From contig CM055097.1 of NCBI GenBank assembly GCA_029204225.1, forward strand, positions 11,777,828 to 11,841,827: a stretch of 64,000 nt of DNA, given 5' to 3'. A program made the position numbers and the translations under genes. The notes beneath the pieces are model-generated. The model saw nothing but the letters and a program-made list of their open reading frames with translations. It was not told the DNA's origin and made no database searches. Shown here one piece after another: positions 22,701 to 35,600 of this stretch (its first letter is position 1; each line of letters begins with the position of its first letter). Source of the stretch: Diphasiastrum complanatum. Taxonomy: Eukaryota; Streptophyta; Lycopodiopsida; Lycopodiales; Lycopodiaceae.

Positions 22701-25700
22701 ATGGAGCAAACTCATGTCCCTGCTGTGACAAATGCTCATGATCTTCTATGAAGTACACCCTTTATGATTGGGGATGTGGATGTAGAGTTTTCATGAAAAT
22801 GGAAAGTCCACACATAATCTCAAGTAAAACCTCAATTGCTGTTCTGCTAAGTAACCTAGTAGAGAGTGTAAAACTCGTCCATTTCTTAGATGTTTTTTTT
22901 TCTATGAAAAGTGCTCAATCTACAGTACTTTATACAGTTTATCTGTATTTGCAGCAATTGGGTTCAATGTGGAGACAGTACAATATAACAATATCAAGTT
23001 CCAGGTGTGGGACTTAGGTACTACCTCCTTTCCCTCAAAGAATCATACTAGCTAGGTATCGTAAGGATTTACTGACCTGTCAAAGAGAAAACATTATCAT
23101 TTTTCGGTTTGATGAAGCTACTCTCTCCTGTTTCTGTCTTTGCTATATTGCAGATCATGTTGAATCTAATATCAGTTTTGTGAGCTGCAGATATTGATTC
23201 TTTGCTACTTTTGAGTTCACATAGGTCCTGTCTAACTATTTGGCATTCAATGACCTGAATTTTTTGTTGATGCTTTTTGCAGGTGGCCAGACTAGCATCA
23301 GGTTAGTTCTGATGTGCATATATGAGATATGGCTGGAAGGGGTTTTGTCTTTGTTACAAGTACAACTTGTAGATAGCAAGATGCTTTTTCTTACTCTAAA
23401 AAGAACATATGCATTCAAGTTGCTTATCTCACATACTGAAGCTAGTACCTACTTTCAGCTTCTAGACGAGAGAAAATAATGTGACAAAATATATGCTATG
23501 ATAGTGGGTGTACCCTGTTTCTTAGGGCTGCTGATTGCGGGCTTGCTTCAGAATCCAACTAGTTGTGGCTAGATGTTGGTTTACTTCTAGGTCTTTAGAA
23601 CAAGGTCTTGTTAGAAGAGTCAGATGGTTAAAAAACAGCAGCAGTTATGGTCAGAATATTGCAGCACAGAGTGAAATGAAATGAGCTGAAATTAGTTATC
23701 AGTATCATTGGGAGACTTAACAATGTCCATGGGACAACAACAAAATACAATCAACAACTTAGCTCTAGTGTAGCTGCTCCACCTCACAGTGTAAGCTATT
23801 ATTAGTATCCTGAGAAATATTATAAATGCCGGCAGAGCGCTTATAATTCTGTCCTAGTTTATCTTTCTCTCTTTCAAATGCCTGTCTCTATCAGACAAAA
23901 TCTTGTCTACAAAGTTAACAAGAATTTAAGGTGGTCACTAAAAAAAGATAATATAAGGCCACAGGTTGCAACCTAGATGTAGCTTTAGTATGCTTGTAAT
24001 TGTTACCATGAGGCAGCAAATGGTGTTCATCTTTGATCCTTCCCTTGTTACATAGTTGCACAATCTTGCTTCTCAGCAAAACCCTTTATAGGAAACTATC
24101 TTTTTCTTAGGATTTGAGCAAACCTTATCGAATACTTTCTACTGAACAAAGTGCCCTAGGCTGTTTTTCCATTCGGGGGAGTCGGGATCATCTATATCCA
24201 CTCAGCTGCCATTTAACCACCTTTTCTTTGTTGCAAATGAAGACCATTGAAGTAACCTATTTAGCCCCATGTTTCGTATTTTGATGATGTAATGGGTGAA
24301 GTAACAAAAGTGCTTTCCCTCCCCCAAAGGTAACAAACTTGTTTCAACCAGTAAAATGGGATAGTTGTTATGAACTCCATCATAGATATGGGCAAGTATA
24401 GTACAAAAGTTGCAAATAACATCTGCTTAGCATTCGTTAAATAAGAAGAGTTTTTGAAAGACAATGGCTGCTGATATCTCAGGTAGATCTCCAACTAAGA
24501 TCTTTGTAAAAAGAGCACTCTCTCACAATGAGCTTAGGACACCAAACTCAATAATCTGAAAACTGAGTGTTTGGCTCCTATTTATACTCAGTTAGAAGTT
24601 CCAAAAGGTTCGTATCTTATTATAGGCTTACCTTAACGAGGCCTAGCACTAATAAACTGATACCATTAAATAGTTGAGTCCCGAAAGTAGTTCCAAGGCA
24701 TGCATACGTATAGAGATGTATGGAATTGAATGTCGAGGCATGCTTATAGAGAATGTGGAACGGTGTGTCCATAATAGCGGGTTTTGTAATTTGACCCTTT
24801 GTGGAACAAGAATCTCGTTTGAATTTATTCCTTTCTTTTTTAGGGATTCTGTGGCCCTCATACTTGATTGCCATATAGAAGTGTCATTTGCACCAATATA
24901 ATAAACAGATAGAGATTTTCTTCTACAATTAGATAATTGTGGGTGGTAGTGAAAATAAAAACAGACATGTTTTAAAGCTCTACTCACGACTACAGGAATA
25001 TTTGAGATGTTGCAGCTTGGATTTTTGAAGGTCGGTCATATTCATGAAGATGTGGATGGCATGTTTGGATTTGAAAAAAAATCTGTTTTCATATTGCACA
25101 CTTAACGGAGTGCTTTTGAAATTGCAAAAAAGCATCCGGTGCCTTATTTGGTGCAAGAAGTGCATGACTTCAAGACATAATGTTTTGTTTGTGAGAAAGA
25201 ACAAAGGCTTGTGGGCCACTCGAAGCCGTGCATTGCAAATGTGTTTTTTTCCAGCGCATAACATCACCAATTTTTTGTTTTAACTGCATAACATTATTTA
25301 GTTAAACACACAAAAGGACCTCTTCGTATTCCGTTACAAAATCGCATGTGATACCCCCCATAACCTTTTTTGCCCATGTACATCTTATCATTTCATATGG
25401 AGCTTTAAAGGATCCTTTAATTTGACACAGTTCATCTCTCTCGTTCCTGAGTTTCCATAGCATCCAAAAGGTCACCTTGGATATAAAGAAATTGAATGCC
25501 AAAATTCTGTCCACGTTTTCTATGCACAGATCTTTAAGTTCTCAAGATCTTATGGCTTACTGTCTTGTTTGTCATTTTCTCTTCTTGAGTATGTCCACCT
25601 TTATATTCCTCGTGAAAGGTTCTCTCCTCTGTTTTCCCAACCAGATTCTTTACCATTCTTTCATTCTTTTCAGAAATCACATTCTAGTAAGGTTGTTTTT

Positions 25701-26616
25701 TGGCAAAATGTTTTGTACCTTAAAAATGAGATCCATGCTTGAGCACTTCAAGTCTGTCCTGTGCTTCCTTGAACATATTGATCATTTTCCTTGTCTTTCG
25801 TCCCAACTATTAAGGCTTTGGACCATTGAGCCTCTTAGCTGCGCATTGTTTTTAGGGAAGATCACCCAAGCACTTTGTTTTTGCGTTCTGGCATTGAAGA
25901 GGAAATAGGGGGCCCACTCCCATAAGCTTGTTAATGATCTTTCGTGCGTAGGCTAAATTTTTTTTGAAGGATTTGGAGGTCATGTAATCTGCGTGGGATA
26001 GAAAGGGGGTGTCCGGGGCAGCATTGGCAGGGATGGGAGTGGAAGGGACAAGAGATGAAGGAGGGGGGCCGGAGTGGGAAGCGAGGAGAGGGGGGGGGGC
26101 TTGTTAGTGTGTGGCGAGGGAAGGGGCGCCTGCTGCACAACAGTATGGGGAAGCTCTTGAACAGTAGAGAGGGCAGCAGCAGGGGCGGAGGAGGTAGAAT
26201 GGAGGGTGGCAACCGGTGGGGCGGAGGTAGCAGGTGGGGCGGGGACCGCAGGTGGGGTGGAGGCCGCAGGTGCGGAGGCAGTGGGTGGGGCGGAGGCAAC
26301 AGGTGTGGAGGCATTGGGTGGGGCGGAGGCAATAGGTGGGGTGGAGGGGGCGAGCTGGAGGGCGACAGCAGGTGGAACGGGTGGGGCAAAAGTAGGGGGG
26401 AGGGCGGTAGCAGGTGGAGCGGGTGGGGCAGGGGTAGGGTGGAGGGCAGCAGCAGGTGGAGCGCAGGATGAGGTAGGAGGAGATGGAGGGGGGCGGGGGG
26501 GGGGGGGGGGCTTGTTGGGGGAGCAAGGGCTCCCCCTGGTTTTACGGGCCATGGAGGAGGGCGCTGATGGAGGAGCGGTGGAGGAGGGCGGACTAGGAGG
26601 GGAGGATCACCATCGC

Positions 26617-26668
<52 letters not shown>

Positions 26669-29600
26669 ATTAATGTCTTGAGAGAGAGATTTTATTAATG
26701 TCTTTTCCATGCCAAGAGGCATATAAGACGAAAAAGTACATATCAAGTGTGTGACACAATGGGAGCGTATGAAACGTCTCCATAACAGTAAAGAAAAGCA
26801 TATGTACTACGACTGTAATGATAAAGTGCATTTAATGTAAGAAATTCAGGCTGCCAATATAGGCTAGTGATAATGGTACATCTCGCTGTCCTCAAATACT
26901 GCTGCTACCAAAGAGAGACGTAATGGGGATAACACATGGAGGTGCTCTCAATAAGTGTTGATGACGTCGCCAACGAGGTCATCTATGAGTAGTGGCTCTG
27001 TGGACAATATGAGTGTGGGTGGTACATCGTCACTGGTCTCTCTATGTCAGAAAAGGTCACTGTCGTTGTCACTGTCATTCGAGCCAAGATCCATCTGTGG
27101 TTGCCTGTGGGAGAAGAACGATGTGAAATGGAGCTGTGCATCAGGTGAGTCGGTGGCTAGCATAGGTCTTGTCGTAGTAAAAACATCTCTCTAACCATGA
27201 GTGCAATGCATCGTCATGGATCATCATATGCTATAAGGGACCATAGTGTGACCGGAGCATCTCGAAAAAGGCAATGATATCTCCCTGTGATGTGATAGTA
27301 GACTGGGCATCTGAAGAAAAAGTGCTCCTCAGACTCCACCTCAGACAAAGAACATATTTGGCGGTGGGTTACCATGAAAACGTCCAATCTCAATGTCAAG
27401 CTGAAGACCCAATGTGAATACCATGGGATAATTCTAGATAGCGTGGTAGAATCCATGGGAATACCTATTGTTTGTTGAAAAAGGGAATCACCTAGATAAA
27501 TATGCAAGCTATCTAAGAGACCCAATTGTTCATCTTTGCTTTGGAGTACGATGTCAGGTTTGAAAAGTACACCAAGCGATAAATTTTTTAATTGGGTTTG
27601 ATTCTCTCCAAATTAGTAACATCACCTTCCTGTAAATTTAGTTTACATGAAACACTAGGTGAATTGTCACGTAACATTGGAGATCAAAGTTAACAAGTTA
27701 AAGAAACTAAAAATAATGGTCCAAAACTATCCACAATTTCTTGTAGACAATTCATAAATGCTTCTTGGTACAAATACCTTAGAACATCCAAAAATTCTAA
27801 AGCATAACAGTTCATCCTACTAGAATCTCTAGGAGAAAATGATTTTAACTCAACCCTAAGTACCACAGATACTCTCTTGAGTTAAATGCCCCTATTTCTA
27901 GCATCACATGCAAGAAAGTAGCAAATTACTCATCATATTTAAGAATCGACACATTTCCTTATAATCCTCTGATAATAACTAAGTACCTATTTATGATCTG
28001 TCAATCTAACTATTAAGAATCTTATGGTTCGCCAATCACAATTCAATGGATTCCAAAACCATAATTATTAAAGAATACTGGAGTATATGCCCAACACACT
28101 ACATAGGAAACATAAGAATAATTCTAAAATCTTTTTCCCTAGGAAAAAATACTGGATTTTAAGAATATTCTTTAAAATAGATTCTTAATAGATATGCGAG
28201 TTCTATATTCATTAGGTAATCAAAGACAGAAGGCATACCAAAATTATATTGATAATTGTCTTCAAATAGCAAAAACCTCCAGATTACTATCTAGAACAAA
28301 ATCTTGATACACAAAGTTCTGCTGAATTCCATACGAACTCAATTGTCATTCTTGAATTCATTAGGACCTGTTATCCAATTGAGCTCTCTAGGATACAATC
28401 ACTAATGAATTGAGTCGATTTCTCGATTGAGAAATACTCTATACCAAAAAATGCACATAATTATTTTTGATGAATCCCGATGATTCAAACCATGCGTCTT
28501 ATAACTGTTTATGGTGAATTCTTTTCACACTGCTCATTTAACTAATTAACTTTATATAGGAGTAACCAAGCTACTCAAGTTAATAGCCAATGATTCAAAA
28601 ATCTCAAATGTCCAGGTGCCAATCTCAATTGTACAAGTACAACACCACATTCAGATTCTTATCCAACTCATTTCTAAGTTAACAATTAAATCTTTCATAA
28701 AAAAGACTCATTAACCTACAAGTAATTGTTCTAAACAATACTTGTCCATATGTCTATGTTCAACAATTGGTTTAACCAGGAATACATAGTAGATCCATAC
28801 AAGATTTATTATGCGCATATGAGTAATAATCTCACTATGATCCAGCACATAAAAATATATCATTATCTCCAAAATCCACATATGTTACTCAGATATCTCA
28901 CTAAGAATTTTGTAACTCAGCCACCAAAGAATTCTATTTCTCATGAGTAAGTACTAAATAGCATATCCGAGAATCCTCTGAGGCGAATACTTTCGCTCTC
29001 ACAAGTTTTCCAATCCAACTTACCTTGAGTAACATAATTTCTTCCACTTAATCATTCCCACATTCATCCTAGTCTTCAAACTAAGATTAGGTTGATCAAA
29101 TAAAGAGGATAATGGGGAATATGTGGAAATCAGATATGAAGGAGACGGAGGATGGTGACCCCATGAGGTAGTTGACAACACTGCACGTGCCACGTGCTAC
29201 TATGAGAGCGGCCAACAAGCTAAGCCATAATTGTGAACTCATGGACCTCGCCCAATTGCAACAAATTCGCACAATAGCTAGTGATAGGTCCCAATATGTC
29301 ATCCGTTGTCTTGGTAACTCCCATATCATCACAATCAAGGGCTCATATGTGTAATTGATCAACAACATCGTGGAAATCAACTTGATGTGATGTAGTCCTA
29401 GCTTTAAAATCACTAGTGAGAAGAATGTCTCCTTGCTTTGCATATTTGACAATATTTGTGAAGAGATCAATCAAAGAAGAAATTTTTATAGAGCATGGAA
29501 AACAACACTTCGCTGGTCATGTTGTTTGTTCTTCAATATATAATTATCAACAGTACCAAATCTAAGTATTGTGGTCTCATTGAGCAATTAGCATGACTAA

Positions 29601-32600
29601 ATCACAGACATCCATGTTAAACATAAAATAAACTACCAATGCAATAAAAAAGTATGGATGGAATATACTTTTGAAATGAAATGCAGTCCCGAAATGTGTT
29701 ATGTGCTGGAACGTGTTTCTATGGTTGTCAGGTACCTTTCTTCTAGAAACACAACTCTTCCCTCTCTTAATACGTAAAACCCGTGCTAAAAAAAGGTAAT
29801 GATCCACAAATCAAACATTGTTTTTGTCATGTCGACAACAAACTCCCATTTGTTTGACTCTTTTGCTTGGCTACCACAACGTAATTGGTGTATAATTAGC
29901 CAACATTTCCACAATTTATTACATTGGCGGATTGCAATTACTAGTTTTTGGCTGCCTCTTGATCCAACAGTTTGCCAAGATATTTAAACAAATGATAGTG
30001 ATGGATTGATAGCAATCTTTGCTCATGACTTTTCTAACTAAGAGGGCTACGAGCGTTAACTTTTCTTTCCTATGCTAGTCCTTTCTCCATATAGGCCTAT
30101 CCTATATAGCCCAAACATGAGCCTCTATCTTGATATTGTTTTGAATTTCATTGGCTATCCTCCATGATTAGCCCTTTTTGTCAAGCTCTAATCTATGCAT
30201 CTTGCTTATCACATGATGCCTAATTGTAATATTTTCACGAGTGACTTTTCCATAATATGGTCTTCTAGAAATGTCATCTTGTTTCGTCAACATTATGTTC
30301 TCTTCATGAGTTCTGTTGGCCCTTGTAGTAGCTAGCTAAGCTTTGCAATGCTCTAGAAGACTTTACAATTCCATGGACTTCATCTATGCTCTAATATCGA
30401 ACATTAGATGTCTATTCTCTTAAGCATCTCACTACCTATCAATTGGTGTGAAGAATGAGGCTCCATGCCACCATAGACCCCTATTTGAGACTATTATCTC
30501 CTATTCTCGGATTTGGTCACCCACTCACGCCAAGGTTGGTTAGGCCTTGATCAATTCTTCAAGTATTTGACCTACCAAGAATAGTGTGGGTCCTTGACAA
30601 TGGTCATCACGATGGGCTTTAGGCCCCATCGTGCCTTGGTGATCATTGAACCACCTAGGCCTACTACTGGCTAGCCCTATTCACAGTTCAATCTAAGTAC
30701 GTACTTGACGTTTAGGAGCTCGACAATCATTCTTGTTCTCCTTATTGAATATTAACTTGTAGGCACACGTCACAATAGTGACATATTTAACTTTATACGA
30801 GGTAGATGCCTAATTCGATTGTCGGTCAATAGCGAATCTGGCTATTGCTTGATGATCTTGTCAACTAAGCTGTTGAGGATCATATATGGTCCATTAGTGG
30901 ACCCTAACAATTCTTTTTCCAAGTTGCTTACAAATTTTTTTGTACTCTCGAAATCCCAACTATGTGCTAATTGGCCCGTTGCCTAAATCATCAAAATAGG
31001 TCATAGAGCTTATTTTATGGTGTAATTTAGGGGTTAAAATCATGCTGAATAAGTTGTGGTACTACAAGGGTCCAAGTCCTAAAATGTGGTCATAAACTTG
31101 AGTTTCTAGGTCCCAAATAATCGTTTATAGCCCAAATACATGCAAAATATCTTCCTATAATTATGTTTGACCTTCCATAAAATTTCTCTCACTAATCTCT
31201 TGTTGGAGTATCCTTTTAATAACAAATTAGGCAAGGTTAGAAGGAAAAGTTTGAGTACGTGTGAGCTTTGAAATGGACAATAGCAAGTAACCATAGCAAC
31301 ATTTGATAAGAGATGCAATGATATGTTATGATCACCCTTTGAGAGTAATTGGTTGCAGACCATATTGGAGGTGCTACTTTCCCAACACTCAAGCTGTGAT
31401 TTATGTTGTTGATTCCACTGACACGGAGAGAATAGGCACTGCAAAGGAGGAATTTCATGCAATTCTAGAGGTAAACTATGAATTTGTTTATCTTGAATTG
31501 CTTGCTAAATGGTTGTTGTTATATGCTGTCTTTGAAAAATGAGTTGCAACATTTTCGTATTTAGTTTTAGTCTTTGGTATGGTGTATGCATGATGAGTTA
31601 TGTGTTAAGACTTAGTGGATGGATTTTGTATGACTAAAGATTTCATTTGTTTTTGTACTCTATCATATAGCTGCCTAAGGCCTCATTGTAAGATGCAAAA
31701 AATTTTTTGCCATTTGTTAGAATGTGAATATTAAAAAGATATTAATATATAACTGCCCAAGGCCTCATTGTAAGATGAAAAAATTCAATTGCCATTTGTT
31801 AGAATGTGAATATTTATTGGTTGAGTCACTCGCTTGTAATAATAACCACCATGCAGGTACTCAATGTCAAAATGAGTTTTCGGAAAGATCTCCAAAAAAT
31901 TTGTTGACAAATGAATAGGGCACTTGTCCTATTATGAGTGGACCACATGACAAACATTGGGTAGGATGGTCTTTGCAACTATTGCATGTCATGCCAGTTG
32001 ACACACGAATCGATCGACACAATCACCACAGTACAACATCAAGTACTTCAAGACAGGATTCACAGAATTGCTCACCATCAATTGTGTATTCACACTCACT
32101 CTTTAAGTACAAAGAAAAAGCAACTTAAGTGCTCAACCTGGGCTCGTAAAGAATTGGCCCGATAAGTCTAGAACTAACTTAGAAAGTAACCGTAAAAAAA
32201 TTACACGTTGATTATTGCTAATTTAACTCTCTCCCTCAATAATCAACGTTTTACCATGATCTATGCTATTCATGGAACATACCTCCATGATAGTATCACA
32301 CTTTACTATTGACAAGTATACAAGAAAAAAAAACTTTTTACATAACTATTTCTATGCCAAACATAGTTCTAAAAGTCTCAAACTTGTCTTTACTTAAGGC
32401 TTTTGTGAATATATCAGCAAGTTGTAACATTGTAGAGCAATGCGTAGCACTAATATCTTCCAATTGTAACTTTTCACGCACAAAGTGATATTTTACTTCA
32501 ATGTGTTTAGTTCTTGCATGAAAGACTGGATTTTTAGCCAATTGTATCCCGCTTTGGCTATCATTGAAGATAATAGTAGGGTGTGTTTGCTTCGTACCAA

Positions 32601-35600
32601 TCTCACACAACAATCTTCGTAGCCATACAACTTTTTGAGTAGCAAAACTTAATGCTTTATACTCAGCTTCTGTCGGTGAAAGAGAAATAGTGTCCTGCTT
32701 CTTACTAGACCATGAAATATAGTTATTTCCAAAATTAAAAGCATACCCAGTAGTTGACTTTCTATCATCTATATTGCCATCCCAAATCAGCGTCAACGTA
32801 ACCTTGTAATCTAGGCAAAGTGTCTTGCTTTCTATAAACTAAGCCAAGGTTGGCCTTCACGTACCTCAAGATCCTTTTTGCTGCTTTCCAATGATTTAAA
32901 GTAGGTGATGACATGAATTGACTAATTAAGCTCACAGCATAGCAAATATCAGGGCGAGTAGTCGTAAGATAAATCAAACTTCCAACTAGTTGACGAAATA
33001 GTGTAGCGTCAACTTGACTACTATCATCAATAGGAGTGTCCAAGTAATGTCTCTTTCTTCCAACATGTTTTTCCTTTGTTGCACCTATCGACAAATACCT
33101 TCTCTTAGGCTCAAGAATGGGTGGAGTTCTCTCATACTCATCTTCACGAACTTGATCCTCTTGTGCAACATCTTGTGGGACCTCTTCTTCATCTTCTTCC
33201 AAGATTGTCGGAAGTGTTTTGATGCTATCAGCTACTGCATGGTCTTCATCGTCAAACCTTTAACCTATGCATTTCATCAATGATGACGTCTTTACTAATG
33301 TGAATTTTATTCATCACAGGATCAAAACACCTATACGGCTTTGTCCTCTCATCATAACCGACAAAGATGCACTTGATTGCTTTGGCATCAAGCTTGCTTC
33401 TCTCCTCCTTTGGCATGTGCACATAAGCTTTACACCCAAAGACTCGAAACTTGTCAATTCTAGGCTTCATTCCCGTAAGAGCTTTTTCGGGAGTCACATT
33501 TGGAACCGCAATTGTGAGACTTCTATTTTGTAGAAATGTTGCCGCATTGCATGCCTCCGACCAATAAAAATTTGGTAAGCCCATTTGCTTCATCATGGAG
33601 CGTGCACTTTCCATAATGGTTCCATTATTTCTTTCTGCTACACCATTACTATGCGGCATGTGTGTTTGAGTGAATTGTCTTTTGATTCCATGTTCCTCGC
33701 AAAAGTCTTCAAAATCATTTGATTTATATTCGCCCCTTCTATCTGATCTAAGAACTTTGATTCATGCATCCAGTTAGTTCTCCACTAAAGCCTTGAATTC
33801 CTTGAAGTGAGCAAAAGCATCAGATTTCTTCTTCAAGAAATATATCCATGTCCTCCAGGAGTAATCATCTATAAAAGTCATAAAATAATAAGCTCCCCCT
33901 ATCGACATGGTCTTCATCGGGCCGCACAAATCAGTGTGAATGAGTTCAAGTGGTTTCTTGGCTCTTGCAGCTCCACCTTTCTTGAATGTCTCCCTGTGAT
34001 GCTTTCCCATTACACATCCTTCACATATGGAGTGGTGATCATCCTACAATGCTGGTAAACCATTCACCATTTTCAACTTTGCCATCAATCTTAGACTCCC
34101 ATAGTTCAAGTGGCCTAATCTTCTGTGGCACAATTCCGATCGTGATGCTGTTGAGGTGGGTAAACCATATTCTCCTGGTTTTGCAGCATCCAACTTGTAA
34201 AGGCCACAGTTACTATCTCGATGCCCCTTTGCCACCACTTTATATCCTTCATTAGACACCCATCCTTGACAAATTCAACCTTCAGATGTTGATTTGCCAT
34301 CACACCAATAGAAAGCAAACTCTTCTTGAGTCCAGGAACCACAATTGCAGCGGATCGCGATCTGTTGCAAAAACGTTCCGGATCGCGCGATCCGGAATGT
34401 CAACGATCCGCGACCCGGATCGTGAATTTATTTTTTTTTATTTTTTTTTTGTGAAAAAAAGACTAGTGGCCAATTTTTAATTTTTTTTGAGTTTAATACT
34501 AACTAAACCCTAATTGTTAGAAAACGATAGAAAGAGTTAGAAGGAGCCTTCCTTAGACTAGCGGAAATTGAAACCATCGGAAACCATCTACTGATGTCTA
34601 GATTTTTGATGAATGTAGCTTGCAGCCATTTGAAACCAAGCAACAGATCTGCATAACAATTGCTTTTTTGATATCCTTTCACATGATACCCATATTGGCA
34701 ACTTTCCAAAAAAAATAAAAATAAAATTTGCGATCCGAGAAACCCTAACGGGAATTCCCGGATCGTGTTTCAGAACGTGTTCCGGATCGCGATTTGGAAC
34801 GGAACGTCCATCGGGAACAATGACCAGGTTTGTGGCAATAGTAACATTTGCCCTTCTTTTTATTTTTTTGCTTTGTTGAGGACTCTCCCTCGTCCTCATC
34901 ATCCTTGCCCTTCCTTGAACCCTTTTCCAACCTTTCTGCTTGTTTTTGGCTAACAATGCTTGATCTCTTTGTGGAGTTTGCCTTGACTTTACTATCTCTC
35001 GACGTTGCTCCTCTTGCAACATGATTCCATGCAAATCTTTGAAGGTAGGTAATCTCTCCCTCAAGGCAATACCACTTACAAACAAACGTTGCTCATTGTG
35101 GTATGCACCAATTCGACGTCTCTAATTGGTTCAAGTTGGTCTCTCAGCTCTTTGATCCTTGTGAAGAAGGATCCCACCATTTCACCTTCTTCCATCCTAA
35201 TAGTGTTCAATTTTGACTTCAAGAACATGGCTTGGGTTGGATTGCAAGTTTGAAATTGCACTCTAAGAGCTTCCCGAGCCACAAGGCGCTCATGATCGAC
35301 CCCACTGTAGGATCCAATCCAAATCTACCCTCCGTGCCCTAGGCTTGAGACTTGATAACAAGTGGGATTCAGCTTCTAGCCCTAACGACATCCCATATCG
35401 CCGTTAGCACCTTTGGCCTTCTTCCGCCCTTGGTTAGCACCATCTTGGCTATGCACATGCGCACTACCATCCATCTTCTCCTAGGTAGATAGAATGAATG
35501 GTAATTGAGAGCTCCTCCGATTGTATAACTACAAGGTAGGAGTCTCCATGCCAAGCACACAATCTTGATTGTGACAAGTGGCAAGTATGCGGTCCATGTG

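Larger units (their letters stand above)
32220..35285 (-). mobile_element. internally deleted copia element C
   Basis: Read right to left: Gag (35282-34810), integrase (34342-33252), a short linker, then RNase H (33202-32338). Protease and nearly all of RT are missing, and a repeat ('c', 34340-34805) sits at the Gag-integrase junction. Past the RNase H stop the minus strand has a purine tract GAGGGAGAGAG near 32236 that may precede the 3' LTR. The 5' LTR is gone: at 35285 the Gag start abuts a gypsy fragment. Confidence 0.7.

Noticed and set aside
22748-23017. 89-codon frame ending at ARL1 exon 3
   Set aside because: The open frame is out of phase with the ARL1 reading frame and has no motif.
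24575-24670. Minus-strand TATA box and PBS-like string as an LTR
   Set aside because: TATAAATAGGAGCC and TGGTATCAG occur but no LTR ends, polypurine tract or coding confirm an element, so only mentioned in the intron note.
25477-25908. 143-codon plus frame
   Set aside because: Hydrophobic, no motif, no splice or start support; probably chance or the antisense of a LINE scrap.
26055-26673. Gly-rich plus frames of 138 and 155 codons
   Set aside because: Shadows of the G-rich minisatellite and the (GA)n run.
31303-31542. 79-codon frame read as a separate small gene
   Set aside because: Its centre is ARL1 exon 5 (31359-31470); the flanks are intron read-through.
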